A stretch of 64,000 nucleotides of DNA from NCBI GenBank assembly GCA_019240305.1, contig JAFAYP010000573.1, forward strand, positions 1-64,000, in the 5' to 3' direction. This DNA is from Solirubrobacterales bacterium (GTDB lineage: Bacteria; Actinomycetota; Thermoleophilia; Solirubrobacterales; Solirubrobacteraceae). Position 1 is the first letter of the stretch. The number at the start of each line of letters is the position of its first letter. Positions 35,097-41,724 of the stretch are shown here, one piece after another. A program made the translations under genes and the position numbers. The notes under the pieces are model-generated. The model saw only the letters and a program-made list of their open reading frames with translations, was not told the origin of the DNA and did not search any database.

Positions 35097-35213
35097 ATGA
35101 GTCACGCGCGTGAAGATCTCGCTTTCGATCTCGCGTCCATGCTCGACGCGCTCCGGGTCCCCTTTCCAACTGAGATGATCTCCGGGTGTCTCAGCACACT
35201 CGAGAAGCTCTGA
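35097..35213 (+). CDS. Possible small ORF, 38 residues
   Basis: MSHAREDLAFDLASMLDALR followed by VPFPTEMISGCLSTLEKL is protein-like in composition, amphipathic and helical, but short and without a clear ribosome-binding site. It may be a fragment of a lost gene. Low confidence. Confidence 0.25.
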   Translation: MSHAREDLAFDLASMLDALRVPFPTEMISGCLSTLEKL

Positions 35214-35218
35214 GCCGA

Positions 35219-35275
35219 GGACGTTTTGGGACGTTTCGTGGTGACCCTGACGTGCGGGACGTTTTGGGACGTTTC
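35219..35275. repeat. GGACGTTT iteron-like repeats
   Basis: GGACGTTTTGGGACGTTTC occurs at 35219-35237 and 35257-35275, giving four GGACGTTT words in two pairs. A related pair, GGGACATATTCGGGACATTT, lies at 36447-36466 at the other end of the truncated integrase gene. They resemble integrase arm sites or operators flanking the int region. Confidence 0.55.
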
Positions 35276-35304
35276 CCGCGGACGGGCGGCCGCGGACGGC
35301 GGTG

Positions 35305-35586
35305 CTACGAGGCCTTGGTCGCCGCGACCGGGTGTTTGCGCGCTTCGTCGTAGAGCGGCTCGGGCGCCATGTCGAGGTCGCCGGGCCACGCGATCGTGCC
35401 GAACTGTTCTTCGACGTGGACCTGGGCGAAGACGGTCGGATCCTGGAGGGCCTGAAAGACGCCGCACCAGTCGTTCTCGGCGAAGCTGACGTCGCCGACG
35501 ACGCCGTCGTCGAAAGTGAGCCGGAGAACGTAGTCGTCGATCACCTCGACGGAGGTCACCGCGGGGAGTGCGGGAACATTGGCCAT
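35305..35586 (-). CDS. DUF2442 domain protein
   Basis: A 93-residue protein beginning MANVPALPAVTSVEVIDDYV, then LRLTFDDGVVGDVSFAEN and ending GTIAWPGDLDMAPEPLYDEA, the full DUF2442 pattern. These proteins are nearly always found next to a DUF4160 partner, as here (10-bp gap). The pair behaves like a small mobile module, possibly toxin-antitoxin-like; the biochemical role is unproven. Confidence 0.82.
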   Translation of the reverse strand: MANVPALPAVTSVEVIDDYVLRLTFDDGVVGDVSFAENDWCGVFQALQDPTVFAQVHVEEQFGTIAWPGDLDMAPEPLYDEARKHPVAATKAS

Positions 35587-36452
35587 GAAGGGCAGGTTAC
35601 GAAAGCGGAGCGATCGGCAGAAGCGGCTCCTGGCATCGTGCCCGCTCCCAATTCGCGACGAGCTCGTCGCGATGGAGCGCGGCCCATTCGCGGACGAGCG
35701 CGAGGTCGTGCCTCGTGAGCCCGCCGGCCAAGAGCTGACCGTCGACCGAGATCGATGCGCGCCTGCCGGCGTGCTCCGCGTGGAAATGAGCGATGGGGTG
35801 GTCGCGCTCGTTCCAGAACATCGCGATCGTGATTCCGTGGAACGCGCTGATGCGGGGCATCAGGGCGCCGCGTCGGCGGGCACATCCGGACCCGCCGTGG
35901 CTCGGAGGCCTGAGCCACCAGAGCGGCATCGTCGGGCCGCGGCACGTAGTGCAGGTAACGCATCGTCGTCTGGACGTCGGCGTGCCCCATCCACTCCGGA
36001 AGGCGGTGGATGTCGGTCGTGGCGATCATGCGCGTGCCAAAGGTGTGGCGCAGGTCGTGGAAGCGCAGCGGACGGAGGCCGGCGCGTCGCAGCGCGACGC
36101 CGTAACGGCGGCGCAGCGCGGACCCGTCGAGGTTTTCGCCCTCCGAGCCTGGGAACACCAGGTCGTCGTCGCCGACGAACCGATCGCGGCGGCCGAGCCC
36201 GGCGAGCACTTCGGCGACGTCGGGGGCCATCGGGACGGATCGGACCTTGCCGGACTTGGGTGACGTGAGCGTGCCGGCGGAGTAGCTCGCGCGGACACGG
36301 ACCCCAGAACCCGCGAAGTCGACGTCGTGCCAGCGCAGCGCGAGCAGCTCGCGGCGCAGGCCGGTGAATGCCGCGGTCACGAAGATCGCGCCGTCCTGCT
36401 CCGATCCGGCAGCACGCGCGAGGGCCATGACCTCCTCCGGCTCCGGGGACAT
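35556..36452 (-). pseudogene. Tyrosine recombinase, N-terminally truncated
   Basis: The catalytic domain is clear: TGLRRELLALRWHDVDF (first Arg region; family members have an extra Gly before Glu), RFHDLRHTFGTRM (H-x-x-R), EWMGHADVQTTMRYLHYVP with the nucleophilic Tyr. The N-terminal arm-binding and core-binding domains, about 150 residues, are missing; an in-frame stop sits just upstream of 36452, next to the tRNA-Arg terminator. Beyond about 35900 the frame only runs on through the DUF4160 gene in the wrong frame. It is a remnant of an older element, probably inactive. Confidence 0.75.
35597..35860 (-). CDS. DUF4160 domain protein
   Basis: An 87-residue protein with MPRISAFHGITIAMFWNERD, then HPIAHFHAEHAGRRASISVD, and LTRHDLALVREWAALHRDEL. 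The HPxxHFHA piece is the DUF4160 signature and may bind metal. The ATG at 35860 marks the start of family similarity. It overlaps, in another frame, the run-on end of the truncated integrase. Confidence 0.8.
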   Translation of the reverse strand: MPRISAFHGITIAMFWNERDHPIAHFHAEHAGRRASISVDGQLLAGGLTRHDLALVREWAALHRDELVANWERARCQEPLLPIAPLS

Positions 36453-36495
36453 ATTCGGGACATTTCACCGACCTGGCACACGCCCGGGACCGACG

Positions 36496-36519
36496 AAAGC
36501 CCCGTGACGACGGGGCTTT
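36496..36519 (-). terminator. Terminator of the tRNA-Arg gene
   Basis: AAAGCCCCG (36496-36504), loop TGACGA, CGGGGCTTT (36511-36519): a perfect 9-bp stem starting 5 bp beyond the tRNA 3' end on the minus strand. It is the natural terminator of that tRNA and shows that the left side of the att site keeps tRNA-flanking sequence. Confidence 0.85.
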
Positions 36520-36523
36520 GTAG

Positions 36524-36570
36524 CGCGCCCGGAGAGATTCGAACTCCCGACCTTCGGTTCCGTAGGCCGA
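36524..36570 (-). tRNA. 3' half of tRNA-Arg(ACG); prophage left attachment site
   Basis: On the minus strand the text runs from the anticodon loop CTACGGA (anticodon ACG), through the T-arm GGGAG-TTCGAAT-CTCTC, to the acceptor strand CGGGCGC, followed by the terminator. The matching 5' half (acceptor GCGCCCG, D-arm) is absent; phage-type sequence begins at the anticodon. This is what insertion into a tRNA leaves at one prophage end, so the intact tRNA should lie at the right end outside the window. Positions 36538-36565 are the 28-bp core shared with 31951-31978. Confidence 0.75.
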
Positions 36571-36684
36571 TTCAGCGCCCGTGGCGTTCGCGTCGGATCG
36601 GCTCGGATCGTGTCGGTTTGCAGCAGGTTCCTAGGGCCGTGGGCGCGGATCGCCTGTAGTGGCGGGATGGTGCTCCCGGCTCGT

Positions 36685-36704
36685 TTGGGTCGCTATTGGG
36701 TCGC
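36685..36704. repeat. TTGGGTCGC direct repeats near att
   Basis: TTGGGTCGC at 36685-36693 and again at 36696-36704, one helical turn apart and about 120 bp inside the prophage end. Paired words at this spacing near an att core suggest integrase or excisionase arm sites. Confidence 0.4.
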
Positions 36705-36763
36705 GCTTCGGGGGACTTTGCGGCCCTGGAAGTTGCACGGACTGCGCACCCGTTCCTTCCCTG

Positions 36764-36793
36764 TTGACAGCGGATGACGACGGACCGTAATCT
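36764..36793 (+). promoter_or_regulatory. Sigma-70-type promoter at the prophage left end
   Basis: TTGACA (36764-36769), 18-bp spacer, TAATCT (36788-36793). It would drive the small gene at 36841. Confidence 0.6.
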
Positions 36794-36840
36794 GGCGCTG
36801 GGGGCTAACTTGCAACATCGGACATATCGGGTGGGGACAA

Positions 36841-37032
36841 GTGGCGATGCGCGAAGGAACGAAGTCCGCCGAGAGCAGCGGGGCGGTCGTGGCCATAGAG
36901 GCCGCGTCGACTGAGGAAGTACTCGCAGAGCTGCGGAGCGACCTGGGGCGCGCTATTGCGCGCCTTCCCGCTTCCTGCGAGTGGCGCTGGGTTGCGCTGC
37001 GGATGGAACGGGCGCTAGCTCGGCACGTCTGA
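36841..37032 (+). CDS. Small phage protein, 63 residues
   Basis: Begins (GTG) MAMREGTKSAESSGAVVAIE, then a predicted helix EEVLAELRSDLGRAIARL. A GGTGGGGAC stretch precedes the start, and a consensus promoter lies 48 bp upstream. Its 3' 80 bp overlap the end of the opposite-strand repressor gene, so its transcription could interfere with repressor expression. No family recognised. Confidence 0.5.
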   Translation: MAMREGTKSAESSGAVVAIEAASTEEVLAELRSDLGRAIARLPASCEWRWVALRMERALARHV

Positions 37033-37387
37033 TGTGATCCACGATCGTCTGGATCGCCAGCGGGTCGTCTCTCTTGCCGTCGTGGGCGCCCTTGGCCTCC
37101 TCGACGCCCTCGGCTTCCTCGGCCGTGAGCGGTGCGTCGCCGAGGGCCTGCCACTGCTCTACGGCCTTCGCGACTAGCGCGCGCGGGTCTATGCCGTCGA
37201 AGCTGGCGTAGCCGGCGGCGTACGCCTCGAAGTTCTCTGACGGGAAGGTGATCCCCTTCTCGAATCGTGTGATGCTCGCGTCAGCGACGCCTACGCGGCT
37301 GGCAACCCGGGAGGGCTTGAGCCCCTTCCGTTGACTGATCTCGACGCAGGCGGCCCGGAAGAATGGTCGGAAGCTTGTGCGATCCAT
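36953..37387 (-). CDS. Phage repressor-like HTH protein
   Basis: 144 residues with an N-terminal XRE-type helix-turn-helix (RAACVEISQRKGLKPSRVAS, RVGVADASITRFEKGITFPS) and an acidic C-terminal part. It is the only minus-strand gene of the prophage and faces the Cro-like gene, the usual layout of a lysogeny repressor. The ATG at 37387 is chosen because a near-consensus promoter ends 10 bp upstream, giving an almost leaderless mRNA. Confidence 0.8.
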   Translation of the reverse strand: MDRTSFRPFFRAACVEISQRKGLKPSRVASRVGVADASITRFEKGITFPSENFEAYAAGYASFDGIDPRALVAKAVEQWQALGDAPLTAEEAEGVEEAKGAHDGKRDDPLAIQTIVDHIRRAELAPVPSAAQPSATRRKREGAQ

Positions 37388-37397
37388 AGCTGGGCCG

Positions 37398-37426
37398 AGC
37401 CTAGACACGTCGTGTCCCGTTGTCAA
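37398..37426 (-). promoter_or_regulatory. Repressor promoter with operator
   Basis: On the minus strand TTGACA (37421-37426), 17-bp spacer, TAGGCT (37398-37403). The spacer holds the palindrome GACACGTCGTGTC (37404-37416), so a bound protein would block the promoter: autoregulation. Confidence 0.75.
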
Positions 37427-37484
37427 GACTTGCGCAACCTTCACCTAGACAAGCCGCGCAAACGCAGCGTGCCCGCATAGTATC

Positions 37485-37512
37485 TTGACATGGCGTGTCG
37501 GCATGGTATGTT
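37485..37512 (+). promoter_or_regulatory. Cro/early promoter with matching operator
   Basis: TTGACA (37485-37490), 16-bp spacer, TATGTT (37507-37512). Overlapping it is GACATGGCGTGTC (37487-37499), 11 of 13 identical to the operator in the repressor promoter. Transcription would begin at about 37519, next to the ATG at 37520, so the transcript is probably leaderless. Confidence 0.78.
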
Positions 37513-37519
37513 GGTTGCC

Positions 37520-37753
37520 ATGTCGAACCCCAACCGAATCCAGGAGCTCCGGGAAGCCGCCGGAATCAGCCGGGTCGAGCTTGCGGCTCGGCTTGGCGTC
37601 ACGGATCGCACGGTTGCCCGCTGGGAGCGCGGCGACGTTCAGATCCCCGACGAGCAGAAGCTGGCCCTCGCCGACGTCTTCGAGACGACGGTGACGCACG
37701 TGATGGGCTGGGACGAGTCCAACGGCAATGGCGTCGAGGCGGCTGCGCCATGA
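37520..37753 (+). CDS. Cro-like HTH DNA-binding protein
   Basis: 77 residues with a standard XRE helix-turn-helix: NRIQELREAAGISRVELAAR, LGVTDRTVARWERGDVQIPD. The first Met in frame (37490) lies within the promoter, so the ATG at 37520 is preferred. It is the first gene of the long rightward early operon and overlaps the next start by ATGA. Likely role: lytic-side switch protein. Confidence 0.82.
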   Translation: MSNPNRIQELREAAGISRVELAARLGVTDRTVARWERGDVQIPDEQKLALADVFETTVTHVMGWDESNGNGVEAAAP

Positions 37754-37929
37754 GCCGTGCGACGACGCCCCCTGAACAAGACGTCTGCCCGTGGTGCTCC
37801 CGCACCGTTTGGCTTGACAACGGCGTGCTCACGATGCACGCGGTGCAGGTCGGGCTTGCGGAGTACTGCCCGTGCAGCGGGCTCACGCCTGAGCAGGCGC
37901 AGGAGAAGGCCGACGAGGTGAAGTCATGA
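37750..37929 (+). CDS. Small Cys-rich phage protein
   Basis: 59 residues with CPWCSRTVW, a His near MHAVQ, and YCPCSG, a probable zinc-binding knuckle. ATGA overlaps on both sides. Function unknown. Confidence 0.65.
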   Translation: MSRATTPPEQDVCPWCSRTVWLDNGVLTMHAVQVGLAEYCPCSGLTPEQAQEKADEVKS

Positions 37930-38087
37930 GGGCCGCGATCCGTCGCACCTATGAGCTGCTGCGCGACCGTGAGATCGCGATCGCCGAGGCCCGCTGGGCC
38001 GAGGCCGAGAAGGCCCGACGCCAGCGCGAGTTCCGCGCTGAATGCGACGCGCGATACGGACGCAGCAGCAGCGAGGAGCGACGCTGA
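37926..38087 (+). CDS. Small basic helical phage protein
   Basis: 53 residues, MRAAIRRTYELLRDREIAIA then charged helix text to EERR. It starts at an ATGA overlap and its stop overlaps the alpha-galactosidase start. No family recognised. Confidence 0.6.
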   Translation: MRAAIRRTYELLRDREIAIAEARWAEAEKARRQREFRAECDARYGRSSSEERR

Positions 38088-39298
38088 TGCTTGCCGCGAC
38101 GCCGTACATGGGATGGAGCACGTACTACGGGGGCGGCCAGCTCAGCGAGCCCGCGATCCTCGCGACCGCCAGCCGTATGCGCGACGACGGCCTCCAGAAG
38201 GCCGGCTACAAGCTCGTGTGGCTCGACTGGGGCTGGGCGGGGGCGCGGCGCAGCAAGGGCCGCATCATCGTCAACCGCTACCAGTGGCCGCACGGCATGA
38301 AGTACTTGACCGACCGGCTGCACGCCGAAGGGTTCAAGGCCGGGATCTACACCGACACCGGACGATCGGGCTGCAACGGCAACGGGATCGGCTCGCTGGG
38401 GCACTACCGCGCCGACATGCGCCAGTTCGCCGCCTGGGGATTCGATGCCGTCAAGGTCGATGACTGCGGCGGCGTGCAGCAGGGCGTCCGGGTCACCTTC
38501 GGCCAGCACGCCACCCCCACCGGCGCCACCTGCGCTCACCTGGACCGCGGCGACACGCGGGCGCTGCCCGGTCACGCGCACCACACCGGGCCGATCCTGA
38601 CCCCGTCGACACAGTACCGCCAGGTCGCGCAGGCGATCCGCGCCTCGGGACGGCCGATGATCCTGTCGGTCGCGAACCTGTGGGATCCCGGGGAGGTCGC
38701 CCACAACTACCCGACCTACGCCAACAGCGCCTACAGCAACTACACGTGGGCGTCGCGTTTCGCGGCCTCGTGGCGGACCGACACCGACATCGGGTTCGCC
38801 GGGTGCATCCGCTGGCCGTGGGTGCTACGCAACTTCCGGGCCGACACCACGCACCCCGCGGCGGCACGCCCCGGCCACTGGAACGATCCTGACGATCTCG
38901 CCGCCGGGGTGGGCCTGAACTTCACCGAGGCGCGCGCGCAAACGCTCATGTGGTCGATGCTCGCCGCGCCACTGATGCTCGGCGGCAATCCGCTCACGAT
39001 GAGCGCCCGCGCGCTGCGGATGCTGGAGAACCCGCGAGTCATCGCGGTAGACCAGGATCCCCGCGGCATCCAGGCCCGTCAGATCAGCCCGTACGTGTGG
39101 TCAAAGCCGCTCGTGAATGGTCGCGCGGTCGCGTTCTTCAACACCACCACCCGGCCACTGGCGCTCTCCACGAGCGCCCACGGGACCGCGTGCAACGTGT
39201 GGACGGGCCGGTGTCGCCAGGCACGCCAGACCTTGAGCGCCCGCGTGGCGCCGAATACCGCGATCGCGTGGACGATCGGAGAGGAGCGGAGTCGATGA
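38087..39298 (+). CDS. GH27-type alpha-galactosidase
   Basis: The 403-residue protein has the glycoside hydrolase 27 TIM-barrel pattern: TPYMGWSTYYGGGQLSEPAI at the N-terminus, KLVWLDWGWAG, FKAGIYTDTGRSGCNG. The catalytic nucleophile Asp lies in DAVKVDDCGG and the acid/base Asp in GHWNDPDDL; a C-terminal beta-domain ends in IAWTIGEE. Such enzymes remove terminal alpha-galactose or alpha-N-acetylgalactosamine. There is no signal peptide. It lies within the phage early operon with overlapping starts and stops on both sides, a very unusual place, so it is genuine phage cargo. Possible roles are receptor or capsule trimming or lysogenic conversion. Confidence 0.88.
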   Translation: MLAATPYMGWSTYYGGGQLSEPAILATASRMRDDGLQKAGYKLVWLDWGWAGARRSKGRIIVNRYQWPHGMKYLTDRLHAEGFKAGIYTDTGRSGCNGNGIGSLGHYRADMRQFAAWGFDAVKVDDCGGVQQGVRVTFGQHATPTGATCAHLDRGDTRALPGHAHHTGPILTPSTQYRQVAQAIRASGRPMILSVANLWDPGEVAHNYPTYANSAYSNYTWASRFAASWRTDTDIGFAGCIRWPWVLRNFRADTTHPAAARPGHWNDPDDLAAGVGLNFTEARAQTLMWSMLAAPLMLGGNPLTMSARALRMLENPRVIAVDQDPRGIQARQISPYVWSKPLVNGRAVAFFNTTTRPLALSTSAHGTACNVWTGRCRQARQTLSARVAPNTAIAWTIGEERSR

Positions 39299-39444
39299 CA
39301 GCCATGTTGACGAGGGTGCTTGTCGGGCTTGTGATTTGCGTCGCGGCGCTGCTTGGGTTCGCGCCGGCCGCTAACGCCGGGACACGCCATCCAGCGCCCC
39401 ACGTGCGTGTCATCCGACATCAGACGGCGAGCGTCGACTCATGA
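39295..39444 (+). CDS. Small secreted phage protein
   Basis: 49 residues with a clear signal peptide (LTRVLVGLVICVAALLGFAP, AANAG). The short mature part is His-rich (GTRHPAPHVRVIRHQ). ATGA overlap with the alpha-galactosidase stop suggests they are made together. Function unknown. Confidence 0.6.
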   Translation: MTAMLTRVLVGLVICVAALLGFAPAANAGTRHPAPHVRVIRHQTASVDS

Positions 39445-39593
39445 GCGACATGAGTCGACTCCTGTGGGCGGCTGCCGCGGTCATCGATGTGCAGCGCAAG
39501 ACGGTGAACGACTGGTTCCGCGCGTGGGAGTGGGCATGCCGTGGCCTGTCGGCACGGTGCCTTGAACTTGAGGAAGTGAGGCGGAGGTCATGA
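39441..39593 (+). CDS. Small phage protein, 50 residues
   Basis: MSDMSRLLWAAAAVIDVQRK, then TVNDWFRAWEWACRGLSARC. Overlaps its neighbours by ATGA. Trp-rich helix; no family recognised. Confidence 0.55.
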   Translation: MSDMSRLLWAAAAVIDVQRKTVNDWFRAWEWACRGLSARCLELEEVRRRS

Positions 39594-39805
39594 GCATCCG
39601 CGTCGAACTCAGGGAGGAGGAAGCCAAGGCGCTCACTCGTAATGCGCAGCTGCTTGCTTCCGCGTGCGAGCTCGTCGCCGCTGGCGACGAGAACCTTCAG
39701 CGCGTCCGCGACGAGGGGGCTGCTGTGCCTCCGCTCGTTAGTGCCGTCATGAAGCTTGAGGCGGCTTTGTTGGTCGACGGCGCGAACCGCGGGGAGGGCT
39801 GGTGA
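39590..39805 (+). CDS. Small phage protein, 71 residues
   Basis: MSIRVELREEEAKALTRNAQ, then LLASACELVAAGDENLQRV. Mostly helical; part of the overlapping early operon. No family recognised. Confidence 0.6.
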   Translation: MSIRVELREEEAKALTRNAQLLASACELVAAGDENLQRVRDEGAAVPPLVSAVMKLEAALLVDGANRGEGW

Positions 39806-39870
39806 GCGCGTACCGCGCTCCCGCTCCCGAGCACGGGCTTACGAGTCACACAAAGCAGAAAGGACACCCG

Positions 39871-40104
39871 ATGTCAGATACCGACACCGCCAGGGCCGCC
39901 CAAGGCAAGGTCGTCATCAGCCTGCCCAAAGAGGTCGGCCTGGACATCGACACGCTCGGCGACACCCTCGCCGAAGCCATTGAGCAGCAGACCGGCGTCC
40001 GGTTCGAGCTCAGTCGCGCTCAGGTGGTCCAGTCGATCGTCAAGCAGGCGATCGACCGCATGGACGCTGCCTATGACGCCGTGAACACTGAGGGTGAGCA
40101 GTGA
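39871..40104 (+). CDS. Small phage protein, 77 residues
   Basis: MSDTDTARAAQGKVVISLPK then GLDIDTLGDTLAEAIEQQTG and an Ala/Asp helix. The ATG at 39871 is chosen over GTG 39802 because AGAAAGGA lies just upstream. It directly precedes the Erf gene by ATGA/GTGA-type overlap. Function unknown. Confidence 0.6.
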   Translation: MSDTDTARAAQGKVVISLPKEVGLDIDTLGDTLAEAIEQQTGVRFELSRAQVVQSIVKQAIDRMDAAYDAVNTEGEQ

Positions 40105-40823
40105 GCGGCCTGAGCGGGCAATACGCGACGGGCGTCTCCTGGGAACCCAGCGTCTCGGCCCCCAGCCGCCGCTGGCGCTCCCGGGAACTCGGCGAGCTGG
40201 CCGCAGCCCTCGCAGCGTTCCAAGGGGAAGTCACCACCATCCCAAAGGGCGCCTCCAACCCGTTCTTCAAGAGCCGCTACGCGACGCTCCCCGCCGTGGT
40301 CGAGGCCGCCTCGCCGCTGCTTGCCAAGCATGGGCTGAGCGTCAGCCAGTTCATCAGCCGCGAGCAGGACGGGGACGCGCTCGTTACGTGGCTGCTGCAC
40401 AAGTCGGGGCAGTACATGGCCGACACGATGCAGCTGCGCCCGGTCAAGCAGGACCCGCAGGCGCAGGGATCCTCTGTCACCTACGGCCGGCGCTACGCCT
40501 ACATGAGTGTCCTCGGGCTCGTGGCCGACGAGGACGACGACGGCAACGCCGCGTCCCGCAGTAAGGGGAACGGTCTTGCCGCCCCCGCAGAGGCCCCCAG
40601 CGAGCCGCAGGACGCGTCAGAAGGGGGCACCACGCTCGTGTCCGAGGGCACGCTGGTGGAACTCCGCAAGGCGTACAAGGCGGCCGGCGTTGATCGCAAG
40701 GGGTACGAGGCCGTGGTCGCCGAGGTGGGCGCCAAGGGGAAGACAACGGCCGAGCTGACGGAGGATCAGGCCACGTGGGTGGTTATCAAGTTGAGCGAAC
40801 TCGCCAAGCAGAAGGGGGCGTAG
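40101..40823 (+). CDS. erf: ERF-family single-strand annealing recombinase
   Basis: The 240-residue protein has the Erf pattern: GASNPFFKSRYATLPAVVEA, PLLAKHGLSVSQFI, TWLLHKSGQYMADTMQLRPV, and AQGSSVTYGRRYAYMSVLGL with the acidic end VADEDDDG. It anneals single DNA strands in phage recombination. With the PD-(D/E)XK nuclease and SSB downstream it forms a phage recombination module. Confidence 0.93.
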   Translation: MSGLSGQYATGVSWEPSVSAPSRRWRSRELGELAAALAAFQGEVTTIPKGASNPFFKSRYATLPAVVEAASPLLAKHGLSVSQFISREQDGDALVTWLLHKSGQYMADTMQLRPVKQDPQAQGSSVTYGRRYAYMSVLGLVADEDDDGNAASRSKGNGLAAPAEAPSEPQDASEGGTTLVSEGTLVELRKAYKAAGVDRKGYEAVVAEVGAKGKTTAELTEDQATWVVIKLSELAKQKGA

Positions 40824-41543
40824 ATGGCCGCCATCTACTACAAGGCGTGTCGCCCAACCGAGCCGGCGACGGACTTCCATACCGGGACCATCAAGTATGA
40901 GGTCGGCATGCGCGCCCGTCCCCACAAGCACGAAGGCGTGGCGAGCATCTGTGGGCCGGGGGTCCTCCACGCGGCTGACGTGCCCGCCATGACCCTGATC
41001 AGCGGAGCCTGGCCGTGTCGCCTGTTTGAGGTCACCGGCAGGCCTATTGCTGGCTTCGACTCCTGCCATGAGCATAAGGGTGGCTTCGAGCAGTTGACGG
41101 TGGTGCGCGAACTCGACGCGCATCTCGCCCTCGGCCCGAATGGGCGCTACGTGGCCGGGATCATCGAGCGGTCCAAGCGATTGACTCGCGACGAGGCCAA
41201 GGCGCTTCGGGACGCAGCGCGGGACGCAGCGCGGGACGCAGCGTGGGGCGCAGCGCGGGACGCAGCGTGGGGCGCAGCGCGGGACGCAGCGCGGGACGCA
41301 GCGTGGGGCGCAGCGCGGGACGCAGCGTGGGGCGCAGCGTGGGACGCAGCGTGGGGCGCAGCGCGGGACGCAGCGTGGGGCGCAGCGTGGGGCGCAATTG
41401 CCCTGCTCATGCGTGACCTCATCACCCCCGAGCAGTTCGACCTGCTCTACGGCCCTTGGGCCGCGGTCGTCGGCTCGGCCGAGGACATGCTCGCCTACTA
41501 CGAACAGCACCGCAGGGATACGGGTGGCGAAGATGGCCGGTAA
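40824..41543 (+). CDS. Phage protein with Ala-rich 4-residue repeat
   Basis: 239 residues. The N-terminal half (YYKACRPTEPATDFHTGTIK, FEVTGRPIAGFDSCHEHKGG, FEQLTVVRELD) is a small globular domain found in phage and mobile-element proteins of unknown role. The middle is a run of 16 four-residue units of RDAA/WGAA type that should form one long helix. The C-terminus (LMRDLITPEQFDLLYGPWAA) is globular again. The repeat unit is 12 bp, so copy-number change keeps the frame. Confidence 0.7.
   Translation: MAAIYYKACRPTEPATDFHTGTIKYEVGMRARPHKHEGVASICGPGVLHAADVPAMTLISGAWPCRLFEVTGRPIAGFDSCHEHKGGFEQLTVVRELDAHLALGPNGRYVAGIIERSKRLTRDEAKALRDAARDAARDAAWGAARDAAWGAARDAARDAAWGAARDAAWGAAWDAAWGAARDAAWGAAWGAIALLMRDLITPEQFDLLYGPWAAVVGSAEDMLAYYEQHRRDTGGEDGR
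41208..41399 (+). repeat. 12-bp tandem repeat, 16 units
   Basis: Sixteen consecutive 12-bp units of type CGGGACGCAGCG or TGGGGCGCAGCG encode Arg-Asp-Ala-Ala or Trp-Gly-Ala-Ala. Units differ at two sites only. The array is prone to slippage and could vary between lysogens. Confidence 0.95.
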
Positions 41544-41724
41544 GCGCCGCCGCCAGTTCGACGCGGTTGTCCCGCTCCACACTCCGAAAAGGATCCTCGC
41601 CCACGTCGCCGACGAGTACGACGACATGGACAACCGGCGCGTTGCCACAGAGCTGAAACGCCACCTGCGCGGCCAGGCTCGTGCGTTCATGGACGCGGCA
41701 CGGTACGACGCGGGTGGCAAGTGA
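41533..41724 (+). CDS. Small basic phage protein
   Basis: 63 residues, MAGKRRRQFDAVVPLHTPKR then ILAHVADEYDDMDNRRVATE. It overlaps the end of the repeat-protein gene. No family recognised. Confidence 0.55.
   Translation: MAGKRRRQFDAVVPLHTPKRILAHVADEYDDMDNRRVATELKRHLRGQARAFMDAARYDAGGK

Larger units (their letters stand above)
34692..35304. other. 613-bp gap with tandem repeats and iteron-like words
   Basis: The stretch holds a 31-bp tandem duplication, iteron-like GGACGTTT words and one possible 38-codon frame, each listed separately. No larger gene was recognised. Confidence 0.5.
31951..36565. mobile_element. Degraded tRNA-Arg integration island
   Basis: A 4.6-kb segment flanked by 28-bp direct repeats of tRNA-Arg, holding two integrase remnants, a DHH phosphoesterase, an AAA ATPase and the DUF4160/DUF2442 pair. 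It looks like the remains of one or more earlier integrations at the site the prophage later used. Confidence 0.55.

Noticed and set aside
38087-39298. Host origin of the GH27 gene as a random insertion in the phage
   Set aside because: Start and stop codons overlap adjoining phage genes by one to four bases, which argues for stable membership of the operon.
41161-41425. Pro/Arg-rich protein on the minus strand
   Set aside because: It is the reverse reading of the 12-bp repeat; the plus-strand frame continues into normal globular text on both sides.
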